In this document: positions 1 through 6,703 of the stretch, piece after piece
Numbering within the stretch: the stretch's first letter is position 1
Layout: every line of letters begins with the position of its first letter
Assembly (NCBI GenBank): GCA_001701065.1
Contig: DAAL01000057.1
Location: 1 to 6,803, forward strand
From: Bacteroidales bacterium GP4
GTDB taxonomy: Bacteria > Bacteroidota > Bacteroidia > Bacteroidales > Muribaculaceae
Length of the DNA: 6,803 nucleotides
Direction: 5' to 3'
Program-made: the position numbers and the translations under genes
Notes under the pieces: model-generated
Told to the model about the DNA's origin: nothing
The model's input: the letters and a program-made list of their open reading frames with translations, nothing else
Database searches by the model: none

Positions 1-34
1 AAATTCAGTAAATTATTGCAAATCTTGAACTTTG

Positions 35-392
35 TGGCGATATTTGCGGATACATATCGTCAAGCGGAGTCCCGATATGGGGGCACTGCGGGCGGGATGC
101 GTTAATGGTCTTGGCGTTTTGCCGGGACAAAGACATTTGTAATAGCGTTTATCCGACGCTTATTCTTGGCTATACAGAACTTAGCAACTTCAAAATCAAT
201 GTCAAGAATGAGGCAACGATAGGCGCCTTAGGGTATGATATAACCATCGGTAGGAGCGAGTCCATGACGGGTCGCTCTATCGTGATATCATACAGCGTGA
301 GGCTCCGCGTTGCTCGTTCTACATTGATGGGCAATGCTAAGGCCTTGTATAGCGGGACGAGCAACAGATACAGGCTCTCACGCTATTTTTTT
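35..392 (+). ncRNA. Candidate structured RNA with serial hairpins and a terminal T-run
   Basis: The sequence shows consecutive stem-loops with little unpaired space. Stems read by eye: 35-43 with 54-62; 111-115 with 121-125; 127-131 with 136-140; 144-148 with 156-160; 162-170 with 201-209; 211-214 with 225-228; 233-241 with 285-293 enclosing 254-259 with 272-277; and 294-301 with 377-384 enclosing 309-317 with 357-365. The last two large hairpins abut at 293/294, so they could stack coaxially. Seven T at 386-392 follow the final stem, which fixes the + orientation. A weak promoter-like pair (ATTG at 15-18, GATATTTG at 39-46, 20-base spacer) lies upstream, but it would start transcription inside the first stem, so the 5' end is uncertain. 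I do not recognise the family; known Bacteroidales RNA families have not been excluded. An open frame (105-428) crosses the region and is the main alternative explanation. Confidence 0.45.
294..392 (+). terminator. Long branched hairpin followed by T7, possible terminator of the upstream RNA
   Basis: An 8-base perfect stem (294-301 with 377-384) encloses a 9-base perfect stem (309-317 with 357-365). It is followed after one A by seven T. The overall form fits an intrinsic terminator, but the hairpin is much longer than usual, so it is more likely the 3' domain of a structured RNA that also ends transcription. Confidence 0.4.
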
Positions 393-445
393 ATATTGAA
401 AAACAACCTGAATCCGGTGAGTCTATAGGGTTAAAAAATATCGTT

Positions 446-1687
446 ATGTTAGAACGAGGATGTGTATTTGGGACAGAAGGATGTAACAATGCTATTTTGA
501 AAGGAGATTTGAGGAAATTCGTCCTTATTATTTGTGTATTAATGGTTCCTCTGTTGGCGTTAGGGGTATCTAAAGGAATGTTGCGAGTCGGAAGTTCTCC
601 TAAACCAGTTATAAATAAGGTTTGGTTGGAGCATAATACCTATATTAACGGGGAGAAGGGGATGATGATTCATGTCGACTTTAGTGTCTCAAATTTAAAA
701 GATGAAAAAGGAAGAATTGGAGTGTTTTTTATTTCTCCTAATGGAGATTTCGTTTGTGCCGGAAGGAATAATAAATATTCCACAAGTACCGGCGGTCAAT
801 TGACCGTACAGGATACGTTTACTCCAATATACGAAAATTCCCGTTGGGAAGATTTTAAGCTATTTATTCCTTATAGTGAATTCCCAGATGGAAATGTGAA
901 TTATAAGTGTAAAATAAGCATAATGAAAAATGGTTCTTCATCATGGCTCGTAAGTGATGAATCAGCAACTTTTTCTCTTAAAAAAGGAAATAATTCTACA
1001 CTAAGTCCTCGTAGGCAAACTCCGATTGATGCGTATAAAAATAATTCTACCCGGAACTCCGGTAGCGGTGTGAGAAATGATAATTCAAACACGACGAGGA
1101 CAAATTTGCCGGGAGGAGGATGGCAAGAATATACCAAAAACGGAGATGGTACGATGTCTATGCGTAGATATACTCCATGTCTTTTCTGCTTTGGGTCTAA
1201 GATGTGTCAAGGATGTTTTGGTACAGGAGGACGTATGATCTATGGACAATATTTCCCCTGCACGTTATGTGGAGGAACCAATATATGCCATGCTTGTAAA
1301 GGAACCGGGGGAACTATTGATGTTGCTACAATAACGCCAAATGGTTCATCAGGATATGATAGTCATGGGAATCGGACATATGTAGATCAAAATGGGAATG
1401 GGGTCAGCATTGACGCAAGTGGTCGTATGAATGGATGGACTGGTGGCTCAAGCTCAGGAAGTAGTTTTAATAACTCGAATACAGGAAATTCCGGCACGAG
1501 TCAGAGGGCTTCTTCTAAAATGTGTAATTTTTGTAATGGCACAGGACAAAATCCATGTTGTGAATATGGTCCGCAATACACAAGCGGAGTAGAAACTTAT
1601 AAATACTGTTCTATTTGTAGGACCACAAAGGAATCGCATTATCATCTTAAATGTCCCTCTTGCGGTGGCAAAGGTACTATTGAATAA
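446..1687 (+). CDS. Membrane-anchored or exported protein with beta-rich domain and DnaJ-like CxxCxG zinc motifs
   Basis: The protein is 413 residues long from the first ATG. A hydrophobic segment at about residues 25-41, preceded by Arg-Lys, acts as a signal peptide or membrane anchor. A TTG at 509 (residue 22) would give a compact start MRKFVLII with AAGGAG at 501-506, though the spacing is short; it may be the true start. Residues about 54-180 form a beta-rich domain with a pattern (GMMIHVDFSV, later a DFKLFIPYSEF segment) that I associate with Bacteroidales envelope proteins. Asn/Ser/Gly-rich linkers follow at about 180-235 and 290-357. Zinc-type cysteine pairs are C245/C248, C254/C257, C272/C275, C281/C284, then C360/C363, C388/C391 and C403/C406, several with the CxxCxGxG form seen in DnaJ. 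The role is unknown; metal binding and an extracytoplasmic location are inferred. It is probably cotranscribed with the Sel1 gene 20 bases downstream. Confidence 0.8.
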   Translation: MLERGCVFGTEGCNNAILKGDLRKFVLIICVLMVPLLALGVSKGMLRVGSSPKPVINKVWLEHNTYINGEKGMMIHVDFSVSNLKDEKGRIGVFFISPNGDFVCAGRNNKYSTSTGGQLTVQDTFTPIYENSRWEDFKLFIPYSEFPDGNVNYKCKISIMKNGSSSWLVSDESATFSLKKGNNSTLSPRRQTPIDAYKNNSTRNSGSGVRNDNSNTTRTNLPGGGWQEYTKNGDGTMSMRRYTPCLFCFGSKMCQGCFGTGGRMIYGQYFPCTLCGGTNICHACKGTGGTIDVATITPNGSSGYDSHGNRTYVDQNGNGVSIDASGRMNGWTGGSSSGSSFNNSNTGNSGTSQRASSKMCNFCNGTGQNPCCEYGPQYTSGVETYKYCSICRTTKESHYHLKCPSCGGKGTIE

Positions 1688-1707
1688 TTGATTAAAAATT
1701 AAGCATT

Positions 1708-2319
1708 ATGTTAAAACGAGTATTAAATGTTTTGGTAACGGTAATTGCTGCCTGTGGATTACAGTGTTATGCCCAATCGGCTGATTTGGTGGAGAAAGCT
1801 AAGGGTGGTTCGGCTTTGCATCAAAGAATATTGGGAAATTATTACATGAATCAGAAGGATTATGCTACTGGTGTGGAATGGTATAGAAAATCGGCGGCCC
1901 AAAATGATGTCGGAGCCCAATATAATTTAGGAATTCATGAAAAGAATAATGGAAACATAGAAGAGGCTCGGAAGTGGTGGGAATTGTCGGCTAAACAAGG
2001 GTATCCTGATGCGATGTATGAGTTGGGGTGTTATTATTTGAATAATGGAGATTTTACGAAGGGGAATGACTTTGTGGATAAAGCGGCACAGAATGGATGT
2101 GATGCAGCTCAGGTGCATAAAGGACTTGATTTCCAACGCAAAAAAGAATATGCAAAAGCGGAAGCTATGTTTAAGAACGCCGCAGAGCAAGGAAATGCGA
2201 TAGCTCAATATCACTTGGTGCATATTATAACCAAAGAGGAGCGGAAAAGCAGGCTCAATTTTGGTGGGAATCGGCTGCTCGACAAGATTATGCCCCTGCG
2301 GAATATAGTCTCGCTTTAA
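1708..2319 (+). CDS. Exported Sel1-repeat (TPR-like) protein, C-terminus altered by frameshift
   Basis: Residues 1-23 are a typical signal peptide (MLKR, hydrophobic core, then CYAQ), so the product should be periplasmic or surface-exposed. The mature part is a series of Sel1-type helical repeats of about 36 residues, marked by recurring patterns such as A-x-x-W-Y-x-K-S-A-x-Q and A-x-Y-x-L-G; such solenoids usually bind other proteins. The repeat pattern holds to residue 170 (AQYHL) and then stops abruptly. The last 33 residues in this frame are not repeat-like, while repeat sequence resumes in another frame at 2220 and runs to 2426. One added G at 2217-2218 would restore a protein of 239 residues. 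No classical slippery heptamer for programmed shifting is visible. The gene lies 20 bases after the zinc-motif gene, and a terminator follows at 2431, so the two form an operon. Confidence 0.85.
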   Translation: MLKRVLNVLVTVIAACGLQCYAQSADLVEKAKGGSALHQRILGNYYMNQKDYATGVEWYRKSAAQNDVGAQYNLGIHEKNNGNIEEARKWWELSAKQGYPDAMYELGCYYLNNGDFTKGNDFVDKAAQNGCDAAQVHKGLDFQRKKEYAKAEAMFKNAAEQGNAIAQYHLVHIITKEERKSRLNFGGNRLLDKIMPLRNIVSL

Positions 2320-2426
2320 TTTATTATCAAAACAAGGGTGACGTTGATAAAGCTAAGGAATTGTGCAATAGGGCTATGCAACATGGATATGAACCGGCTA
2401 AGCAACTGATAGATAAACTTAAATAA
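2220..2426 (+). pseudogene. Out-of-frame 3' remainder of the Sel1-repeat gene
   Basis: Read from GCA at 2220 to the TAA at 2424-2426, this frame encodes about 68 residues starting AYYNQRGAEKQAQFWWESAA and continuing with a second unit (APAEYSLALIYY). These are clear Sel1-repeat features that continue the upstream repeats. There is no start codon or signal peptide of its own, so it is the tail of the same gene, disconnected by an apparent one-base deletion in a G run. It is either a real mutation or a sequencing or assembly error. Confidence 0.8.
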
Positions 2427-2430
2427 TATA

Positions 2431-2470
2431 AAAGGGCGGCACATATAGGTCAATAACTGTGCCGCCTTTT
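2431..2470 (+). terminator. Rho-independent terminator after the zinc-motif/Sel1 operon
   Basis: A 12-base stem pairs 2431-2442 with 2459-2470, including GGCGGCAC-type pairing with one G-T pair. It encloses a 16-base loop and ends in TTTT. It lies five bases after the TAA of the restored Sel1 frame, which also supports 2426 as the true end of that gene. Confidence 0.85.
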
Positions 2471-2489
2471 ACACCTTGAATTTTGAAAG

Positions 2490-2951
2490 ATGGGAAAGGA
2501 TATATACTTGTATCTTAAGTTTGGCATCATCGGTATCATGGTGGTGGGGTTGTCCGCGTTTGTGCCTAAAGGCGGAGATGAGGGATGTCGCTTGGAGGAT
2601 GTGGCGGAGGCTGTCGGGGAACTTGATGGATTTGAAACTGAGATAGTGAAGGGAACGAAATTTGGATTCCCTGAATATCTTGGAGATGGCACGCTTTACA
2701 TTCATCCCAACTCTATGCACCGTGGGCGCATATTGGAGCTTTTGGATTGCCTTCCGGATGAAACTCTTGTCTATGGTCGGGAAGAGGATGGTGCATGTGA
2801 ACGTATCTATGGTGAACGCTCGGGGGATGACGGGTACATTGTGGTTTATGTGATTCTTGGGACCGGGGGAGGTGACAGCGGGGTATTGCTATTTCGGGAT
2901 GTTGATGAGGTGGATTACAATAAATTTGTTAACTTTGTGAAAAACGATTAA
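2490..2951 (+). CDS. Small membrane-anchored or exported protein of unknown family
   Basis: The protein has 153 residues. A hydrophobic stretch at about residues 9-25 (FGIIGIMVVGLSAFV) after a Lys is a signal peptide or single anchor. The remainder is acidic and soluble-looking, with alternating hydrophobic residues near YIVVYVIL and GVLLF that suggest a small alpha/beta domain outside the cytoplasm. No lipoprotein lipobox is evident. I do not recognise the family. The ATG at 2490 starts 19 bases after the terminator, and no good promoter is visible before it. The next gene starts five bases after the stop, so the two are very likely cotranscribed and may act together. Confidence 0.7.
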   Translation: MGKDIYLYLKFGIIGIMVVGLSAFVPKGGDEGCRLEDVAEAVGELDGFETEIVKGTKFGFPEYLGDGTLYIHPNSMHRGRILELLDCLPDETLVYGREEDGACERIYGERSGDDGYIVVYVILGTGGGDSGVLLFRDVDEVDYNKFVNFVKND

Positions 2952-2956
2952 TTACG

Positions 2957-4108
2957 ATGACAAAACCTGCTTATGTCCCTCAATATAATCAGCATCCCGA
3001 GTTTATATTGGATGATATGATTGCCAAGATGAGGGAAACAAAAGAGATGATACGTTCTTACATTGAGGTGGGGGCATGGCACGAAGTGCGAAGCCATAAG
3101 GATGATTTTATTGTGTGGTGTTCGGCATCAAGCTATCCATCGAAGCGATATGGGTATAGATATGTGACATATGACGAGTTCCGTGATCGGAAAAGTCCAA
3201 GTTTTCTGTGGGGAGATAAAGAAGACGAAAGCATTAAAAGAAACTATTTGACTACAGAACAGGCATGGTCGATAAGAGGTGAATTCTGGGATGCTGTTTA
3301 TTTGTTGCTGAAAGCTTATGGTTACGACCTCGTAAAAGATGAATTTTCTATACCGGTTCCGCCTATCAGGCGTGATGAAATTCCTGACGAGGAATTTATG
3401 CGGATACTGCTGTCCTCGCCGTTTGCTTGTACGAAATTCCTTGCCGGATTCATTTTTGCCGGTGTTAAATATGATTACAGGGAGGAGCCGTGTGAAGTGT
3501 GGATTGAGGGGTGGAAGTCCGGTGAATTTGAATTTGGCAGTATGATGAGTGAAAACAAATGGATGAGGCTCATTGAGGATGTGGTGTCCTCTCCAAAATA
3601 TCCTGAAGTGAAAGTCACGATAGAGGATGGCTATATCAGGTATGAGACACATAATTTATATATAGATTATTTTGAGGAGTTTGACTTTCGCTATTTTGAG
3701 AGAAATCTTAAATGGGTGAAGTCTTATCGTTTGGAGGAAGATTCGTCACTGTCACGTTATGCTAAGCAATCAATGGAAATAGTGCGAGATAAATCAGGAA
3801 ATTTATGGCTCCATAACAAGATACGATATAAAAGTATGCGACCGGATGCCGATGATGACGACTATGATTATTATAATTCAACTGATAGATATTCTCTCAT
3901 AGAAAGTGAGGAGGAGGGTGACCGATTGGTTGCCGACATATTAAGCGACACTAAAGATGTGATGCCGTATATTGAATGCATGCCGATGTATCGTGGCGGA
4001 TCGACGTTTTGGGTCAGGAACGATAGAGGACTTAACGAGAATGATACAGAGAGGGAGCGGTTTCGGATTTTAGAGATGCAGCGGTTGATTCCACGGCTTG
4101 AAAGGTAG
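2957..4108 (+). CDS. Conserved-looking cytosolic protein of unknown function, 383 residues
   Basis: This protein has no signal peptide or membrane segment, so it is predicted to be cytosolic. It is rich in aromatic and acidic residues, with a very acidic patch at about residues 297-306 (DADDDDYDYY). A central region at about 115-220 looks helical and then mixed, with several Trp residues. I see no catalytic motif, repeat or domain that I can name, and I do not assign a function. The start at 2957 follows the stop of the preceding gene by five bases, implying coupled expression. The gene ends 67 bases before psd, which has its own promoter in that gap. The continuous 383-codon frame and its close coupling to the upstream gene support it as real; the reverse-strand frame at 3128-3652 is a shadow. 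Confidence 0.75.
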   Translation: MTKPAYVPQYNQHPEFILDDMIAKMRETKEMIRSYIEVGAWHEVRSHKDDFIVWCSASSYPSKRYGYRYVTYDEFRDRKSPSFLWGDKEDESIKRNYLTTEQAWSIRGEFWDAVYLLLKAYGYDLVKDEFSIPVPPIRRDEIPDEEFMRILLSSPFACTKFLAGFIFAGVKYDYREEPCEVWIEGWKSGEFEFGSMMSENKWMRLIEDVVSSPKYPEVKVTIEDGYIRYETHNLYIDYFEEFDFRYFERNLKWVKSYRLEEDSSLSRYAKQSMEIVRDKSGNLWLHNKIRYKSMRPDADDDDYDYYNSTDRYSLIESEEEGDRLVADILSDTKDVMPYIECMPMYRGGSTFWVRNDRGLNENDTERERFRILEMQRLIPRLER

Positions 4109-4124
4109 AAATCCTTGTGGAAAA

Positions 4125-4156
4125 TTTGCTTGTGTTGTGAATATCCGTTATCTTTG
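4125..4156 (+). promoter_or_regulatory. Bacteroidetes-type promoter for psd
   Basis: TTTG at 4125-4128, a 20-base spacer, and TATCTTTG at 4149-4156 match the Bacteroidetes primary sigma consensus (TTTG, 19-21 bases, TAnnTTTG). Transcription should start near 4163, only about 12 bases before the ATG at 4175, so the in-frame upstream start at 4115 would lie outside the transcript. Confidence 0.75.
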
Positions 4157-4174
4157 CAGGGAAAAGATGCATCA

Positions 4175-4870
4175 ATGAAGGTAAAAATACACCGAGAAGG
4201 TCTAAATATATTAGCGATACTGTTAGCGATACTGCTGGTGATTAATTTCCCGGCATGGCTCTTCATACGTCCGTTGAGCATACCCATCGCTTTTTCAGTG
4301 GTTTCGCTTGTGATTTTTCTGCTCGTGCTTAATTTTTTCCGTTCGCCTCGCCGAAACTATAAGGGCGAAGAAAAGGACGTGGTAGTGGCATCGGCTGACG
4401 GAAAGGTGGTGGCACTGGAGGAAACATATGAGCCTGAGTATCTTAAATGCCGCTGCATACAACTGTCAGTGTTCATGAGCGTGATTAATGTTCATGCCAA
4501 CTGGTTCCCGGTGAACGGCAAAGTGATTTATGTAAGGCATCATGCCGGACGATTCTTGTCGGCTTTCCTGCCTAAGTCAAGCACTGAGAATGAACGCTCG
4601 ACAGTGGTGATTGAGGCTGAGAACGGTCAGAAGATTCTGATGCGTCAGGTAGCCGGCGCTATAGCCCGACGGATAGTGACCTATGCGCGCGAAGGGGAGC
4701 CTTCGAGCATACACAATCACATGGGGTTCATCAAGTTTGGCTCACGCATTGACCTGTATCTGCCGCTTGATGCCGAAATACTTGTCAAGCTTGGAGATGT
4801 CACAACCGGAGGAATGACCCCGGTGGCAAAACTGAAGAGCGGCAATAACAATTTGGATTATGGCAAATAA
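4175..4870 (+). CDS. psd: Phosphatidylserine decarboxylase proenzyme
   Basis: Psd removes CO2 from phosphatidylserine to make phosphatidylethanolamine, using a pyruvoyl group formed by self-cleavage at a Gly-Ser site. The 231-residue product is of the short bacterial/archaeal-like type. Two hydrophobic segments at about residues 10-31 and 34-54 anchor it in the inner membrane. The self-cleavage site is GS at 189-190 in KFGSRIDLYLP, and the presumed catalytic Asp and His are D75 (SADGKV) and H107 (INVHANWF). The N-terminus MKVKIHREG is typical of the family in Bacteroidales. I prefer the ATG at 4175 over an in-frame ATG at 4115 because the promoter lies between them. A perfect 12-base tandem repeat (4211-4234) falls in the first membrane segment. 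The gene overlaps pssA by 11 bases. Confidence 0.95.
   Translation: MKVKIHREGLNILAILLAILLVINFPAWLFIRPLSIPIAFSVVSLVIFLLVLNFFRSPRRNYKGEEKDVVVASADGKVVALEETYEPEYLKCRCIQLSVFMSVINVHANWFPVNGKVIYVRHHAGRFLSAFLPKSSTENERSTVVIEAENGQKILMRQVAGAIARRIVTYAREGEPSSIHNHMGFIKFGSRIDLYLPLDAEILVKLGDVTTGGMTPVAKLKSGNNNLDYGK
4211..4234 (+). repeat. Perfect 12-base tandem duplication inside psd
   Basis: TTAGCGATACTG occurs twice in tandem, at 4211-4222 and 4223-4234. Each copy encodes LAIL, so the first membrane helix carries LAILLAIL. The repeat keeps the reading frame, so copy-number change by slippage would lengthen or shorten the helix by four residues. Confidence 0.9.
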
Positions 4871-5561
4871 AGTAACATCACATATTCCCAATACCATCAC
4901 ATGCATGAATCTTGTGTGTGGTGCTATAGCTGTCATAAACGCATTTAAAGGTAATCACCACATGGGCCCTTTGACGGGGTTTGAGTGGTGCTATGTATTT
5001 ATAGGTATAGCCGCAGTGTGCGACTTCTTCGACGGCGCTGCCGCTCGGGCGTTGAAGGCTTACTCCTCGTTGGGGAAGGAGCTTGACTCGCTTAGTGACT
5101 TGGTGAGCTTCGGAATAGCTCCCGGTATGCTCATATATAATACGATGAAGGTGTACGGGGAGAGCGATATACTGCCTTACCTTGCGCTTTACATTCCGGT
5201 GGCGGGCGAGTTGCGTCTTGCTGCGTTCAATCTTGATGACCGCCAGTCCACTTCGTTTTTGGGAATGCCTATACCTGCCAATGCCATATTCTGGATAGGG
5301 ATGAGCGCGGTAGTCCATAAGTACGGTTACCCCGGCGACTGGTCCATGGCTGCGCTGATAGTGGTAATGGCTTCTCTGATGCTTGTGACCCGCATGAAAA
5401 TGTTCTCGCTGAAATTCAAGAATTTCAGTTTTTCGGAGAATTTGCGCCGTTACATTCTTATATTGGGTGCGATACTGTTTGTGGCTCTCGAAGGGGTCTC
5501 AGGTTTTGCGTGGACTATATTGTTCTATATAGTGCTGTCATTCTTGCCCTCGAAGGCTTGA
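4860..5561 (+). CDS. pssA: CDP-diacylglycerol-serine O-phosphatidyltransferase
   Basis: PssA joins CDP-diacylglycerol and L-serine to make phosphatidylserine, the substrate of Psd encoded just upstream. The product is a 233-residue integral membrane protein. The full CDP-alcohol phosphotransferase motif is present at residues 58-80, with D58-G-x-x-A-R63, G72, D76 and D80, and D55 also in place, so the metal-binding site is intact. Several hydrophobic segments follow, with a C-terminal pair at about 195-230, as expected for this multi-pass family. Its ATG lies inside the end of psd, so the two are translationally coupled and share the promoter at 4125. A short GACGG/CCGTC hairpin (5560-5572) covers the stop but lacks an adjoining T-run. 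Confidence 0.95.
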   Translation: MANKVTSHIPNTITCMNLVCGAIAVINAFKGNHHMGPLTGFEWCYVFIGIAAVCDFFDGAAARALKAYSSLGKELDSLSDLVSFGIAPGMLIYNTMKVYGESDILPYLALYIPVAGELRLAAFNLDDRQSTSFLGMPIPANAIFWIGMSAVVHKYGYPGDWSMAALIVVMASLMLVTRMKMFSLKFKNFSFSENLRRYILILGAILFVALEGVSGFAWTILFYIVLSFLPSKA

Positions 5562-5619
5562 CGGTCACCGTCGGCTCAGTTTTTAACAACAAAATCAGTT
5601 AAATGCCGTTATTATAGGT

Positions 5620-5946
5620 ATGAGTATATTGGCTTTTATATTATTCCTGCTGTTTCTGGCGGTGTTTATAGTACCGATGGCATTGTATGCGAAAGCGCGC
5701 CGTTGGATGAATGGCGTGCGGCAACAGTACTATGACACCCGGCAAGGTTCGGCAGGACATCAACGCAATAATCAGCATAACCCTCAGCAGCACCGCCGCA
5801 AAAAGAAGATTTTCTCCCGTAATGAAGGTGAATATGTGGAGTTTGAGGAAATTCAAGTGACCCGTAGCACCTCGACCTCGTCGGAGGAAGTGCATTACGA
5901 GAGGGAGGAGCAGGTGAGCGATGCCGAGTGGACTGAAATAAGGTGA
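5620..5946 (+). CDS. DUF4834 family small membrane protein
   Basis: The protein has 108 residues. One hydrophobic segment at about 3-24 anchors it, followed by a basic stretch (KARR), a Gln/His/Asn-rich low-complexity linker at about 42-60, a cluster RRKKK at 59-63 and a conserved-looking motif (IFSRNEGEYVEFEEI) at 64-78. This layout matches DUF4834, which I recall next to psd and pssA in Bacteroidales. Its function is not known. It lies 58 bases after pssA with no clear separate promoter, so it is probably part of the same transcript. The gap includes a weak hairpin. Confidence 0.85.
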   Translation: MSILAFILFLLFLAVFIVPMALYAKARRWMNGVRQQYYDTRQGSAGHQRNNQHNPQQHRRKKKIFSRNEGEYVEFEEIQVTRSTSTSSEEVHYEREEQVSDAEWTEIR

Positions 5947-5991
5947 TCGGGGCTGTGCCGGAATCGCCGCTTATAAGCACAAACAGATGTT

Positions 5992-6669
5992 ATGGCTAAA
6001 TATTATACTTATCGTCTGAAAGAGTTTCTCGATGAACTGTCCCGCAACAACAATCGGGAATGGTTTGCCGCCCACAAGAGCGAGTACGATGACCTTCGCG
6101 CTCTGTGGCTTGACGATGTGCAGACGATGCTTGACGCAATGGGCGAATGGGAGCCGGCTATAAAAGCTGTCACAGCCAAGGAAGCGGCTTACCGAATATA
6201 TCGTGACACCCGTTTCTCGCCTGACAAAACTCCATATAAGACTTACTTTTCGGCATCGGTGAGCCCTTACGGCAGAAAGATGGAGCACCGTGGCGGCTAC
6301 TATCTGCACATGAGCATGGTTCCGGGCGATGCGGGGCTGTATGGCGGCATATGGCAACCTGAGGCTGCCGTGATGCGCAAGCTGCGCCATGCGATAGTGG
6401 ATAATATCGAGGAGTTTGAAGAGATAATCAACGCTCCCGCCGTGGTCAAGTTCTTCCCGGGGTGGGCGAGCGACAGCCTTAAGACTGCGCCTAAGGGTTG
6501 GCCAAAGGACCATCCCAATATCGAACTGCTGCGGCTGAAGGACTACGGCAAGATGTATGCTCCGAGCGACAAATTCTTCTACGACCCGTCATGGGCTAAA
6601 AAATCGGCTGACATCCTCAGCTATCTTAAACCTCTCGTGGACTTTATCAACTATTCGGTAGATGAATGA
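5992..6669 (+). CDS. DUF2461 (TIGR02453-type) family protein
   Basis: The product is a 225-residue soluble protein matching DUF2461. Diagnostic segments are FLDELSRNNNREWFAAHK at residues 12-29, YRDTRFSPDKTPYKTYF at 70-86, GGYYLHM at 101-107 and GGIWQPE at 118-124. The family is widespread in bacteria, with no established biochemical role that I can state. The length is typical and the C-terminus includes the usual FFYDPSWA-like segment. It follows the DUF4834 gene by 45 bases and may be in the same operon; no good promoter is visible in that gap. Confidence 0.92.
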   Translation: MAKYYTYRLKEFLDELSRNNNREWFAAHKSEYDDLRALWLDDVQTMLDAMGEWEPAIKAVTAKEAAYRIYRDTRFSPDKTPYKTYFSASVSPYGRKMEHRGGYYLHMSMVPGDAGLYGGIWQPEAAVMRKLRHAIVDNIEEFEEIINAPAVVKFFPGWASDSLKTAPKGWPKDHPNIELLRLKDYGKMYAPSDKFFYDPSWAKKSADILSYLKPLVDFINYSVDE

Positions 6670-6703
6670 CTAAACTTTGATTTATTAACTAAATATTATC
6701 GCT

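Noticed and set aside
793..806. Perfect 14-base palindrome (CGGTCAATTGACCG) inside the zinc-motif gene
   Set aside because: It lies within a well-supported reading frame with no loop or T-run, and no second copy was seen, so chance is sufficient.
2516..2523. TAAGTTTG, a good -7 promoter match near the start of the 153-residue gene
   Set aside because: No TTTG lies 19-21 bases upstream, and using it would remove the signal peptide start at 2490.
3128..3652. Reverse-strand open frame of 174 codons
   Set aside because: It lies wholly inside the 383-residue + strand gene, which has operon spacing; the reverse product shows no recognisable features.
4115..4174. Upstream in-frame ATG extending psd by 20 residues
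   Set aside because: The extension overlaps the promoter at 4125-4156 and is absent from the usual Psd N-terminus.
5560..5584. Hairpin GACGG/CCGTC after pssA followed by T residues
   Set aside because: The stem is only five bases and the T-run starts seven bases later, so it is too weak to call a terminator.
5971..6513. Reverse-strand open frame of 180 codons
   Set aside because: It is a shadow of the DUF2461 gene, whose conserved motifs fix the + strand frame.
6676..6703. TTTG before the aquaporin-like gene as a -33 element
   Set aside because: A matching -7 element would fall on or after the start codon, and none is present.
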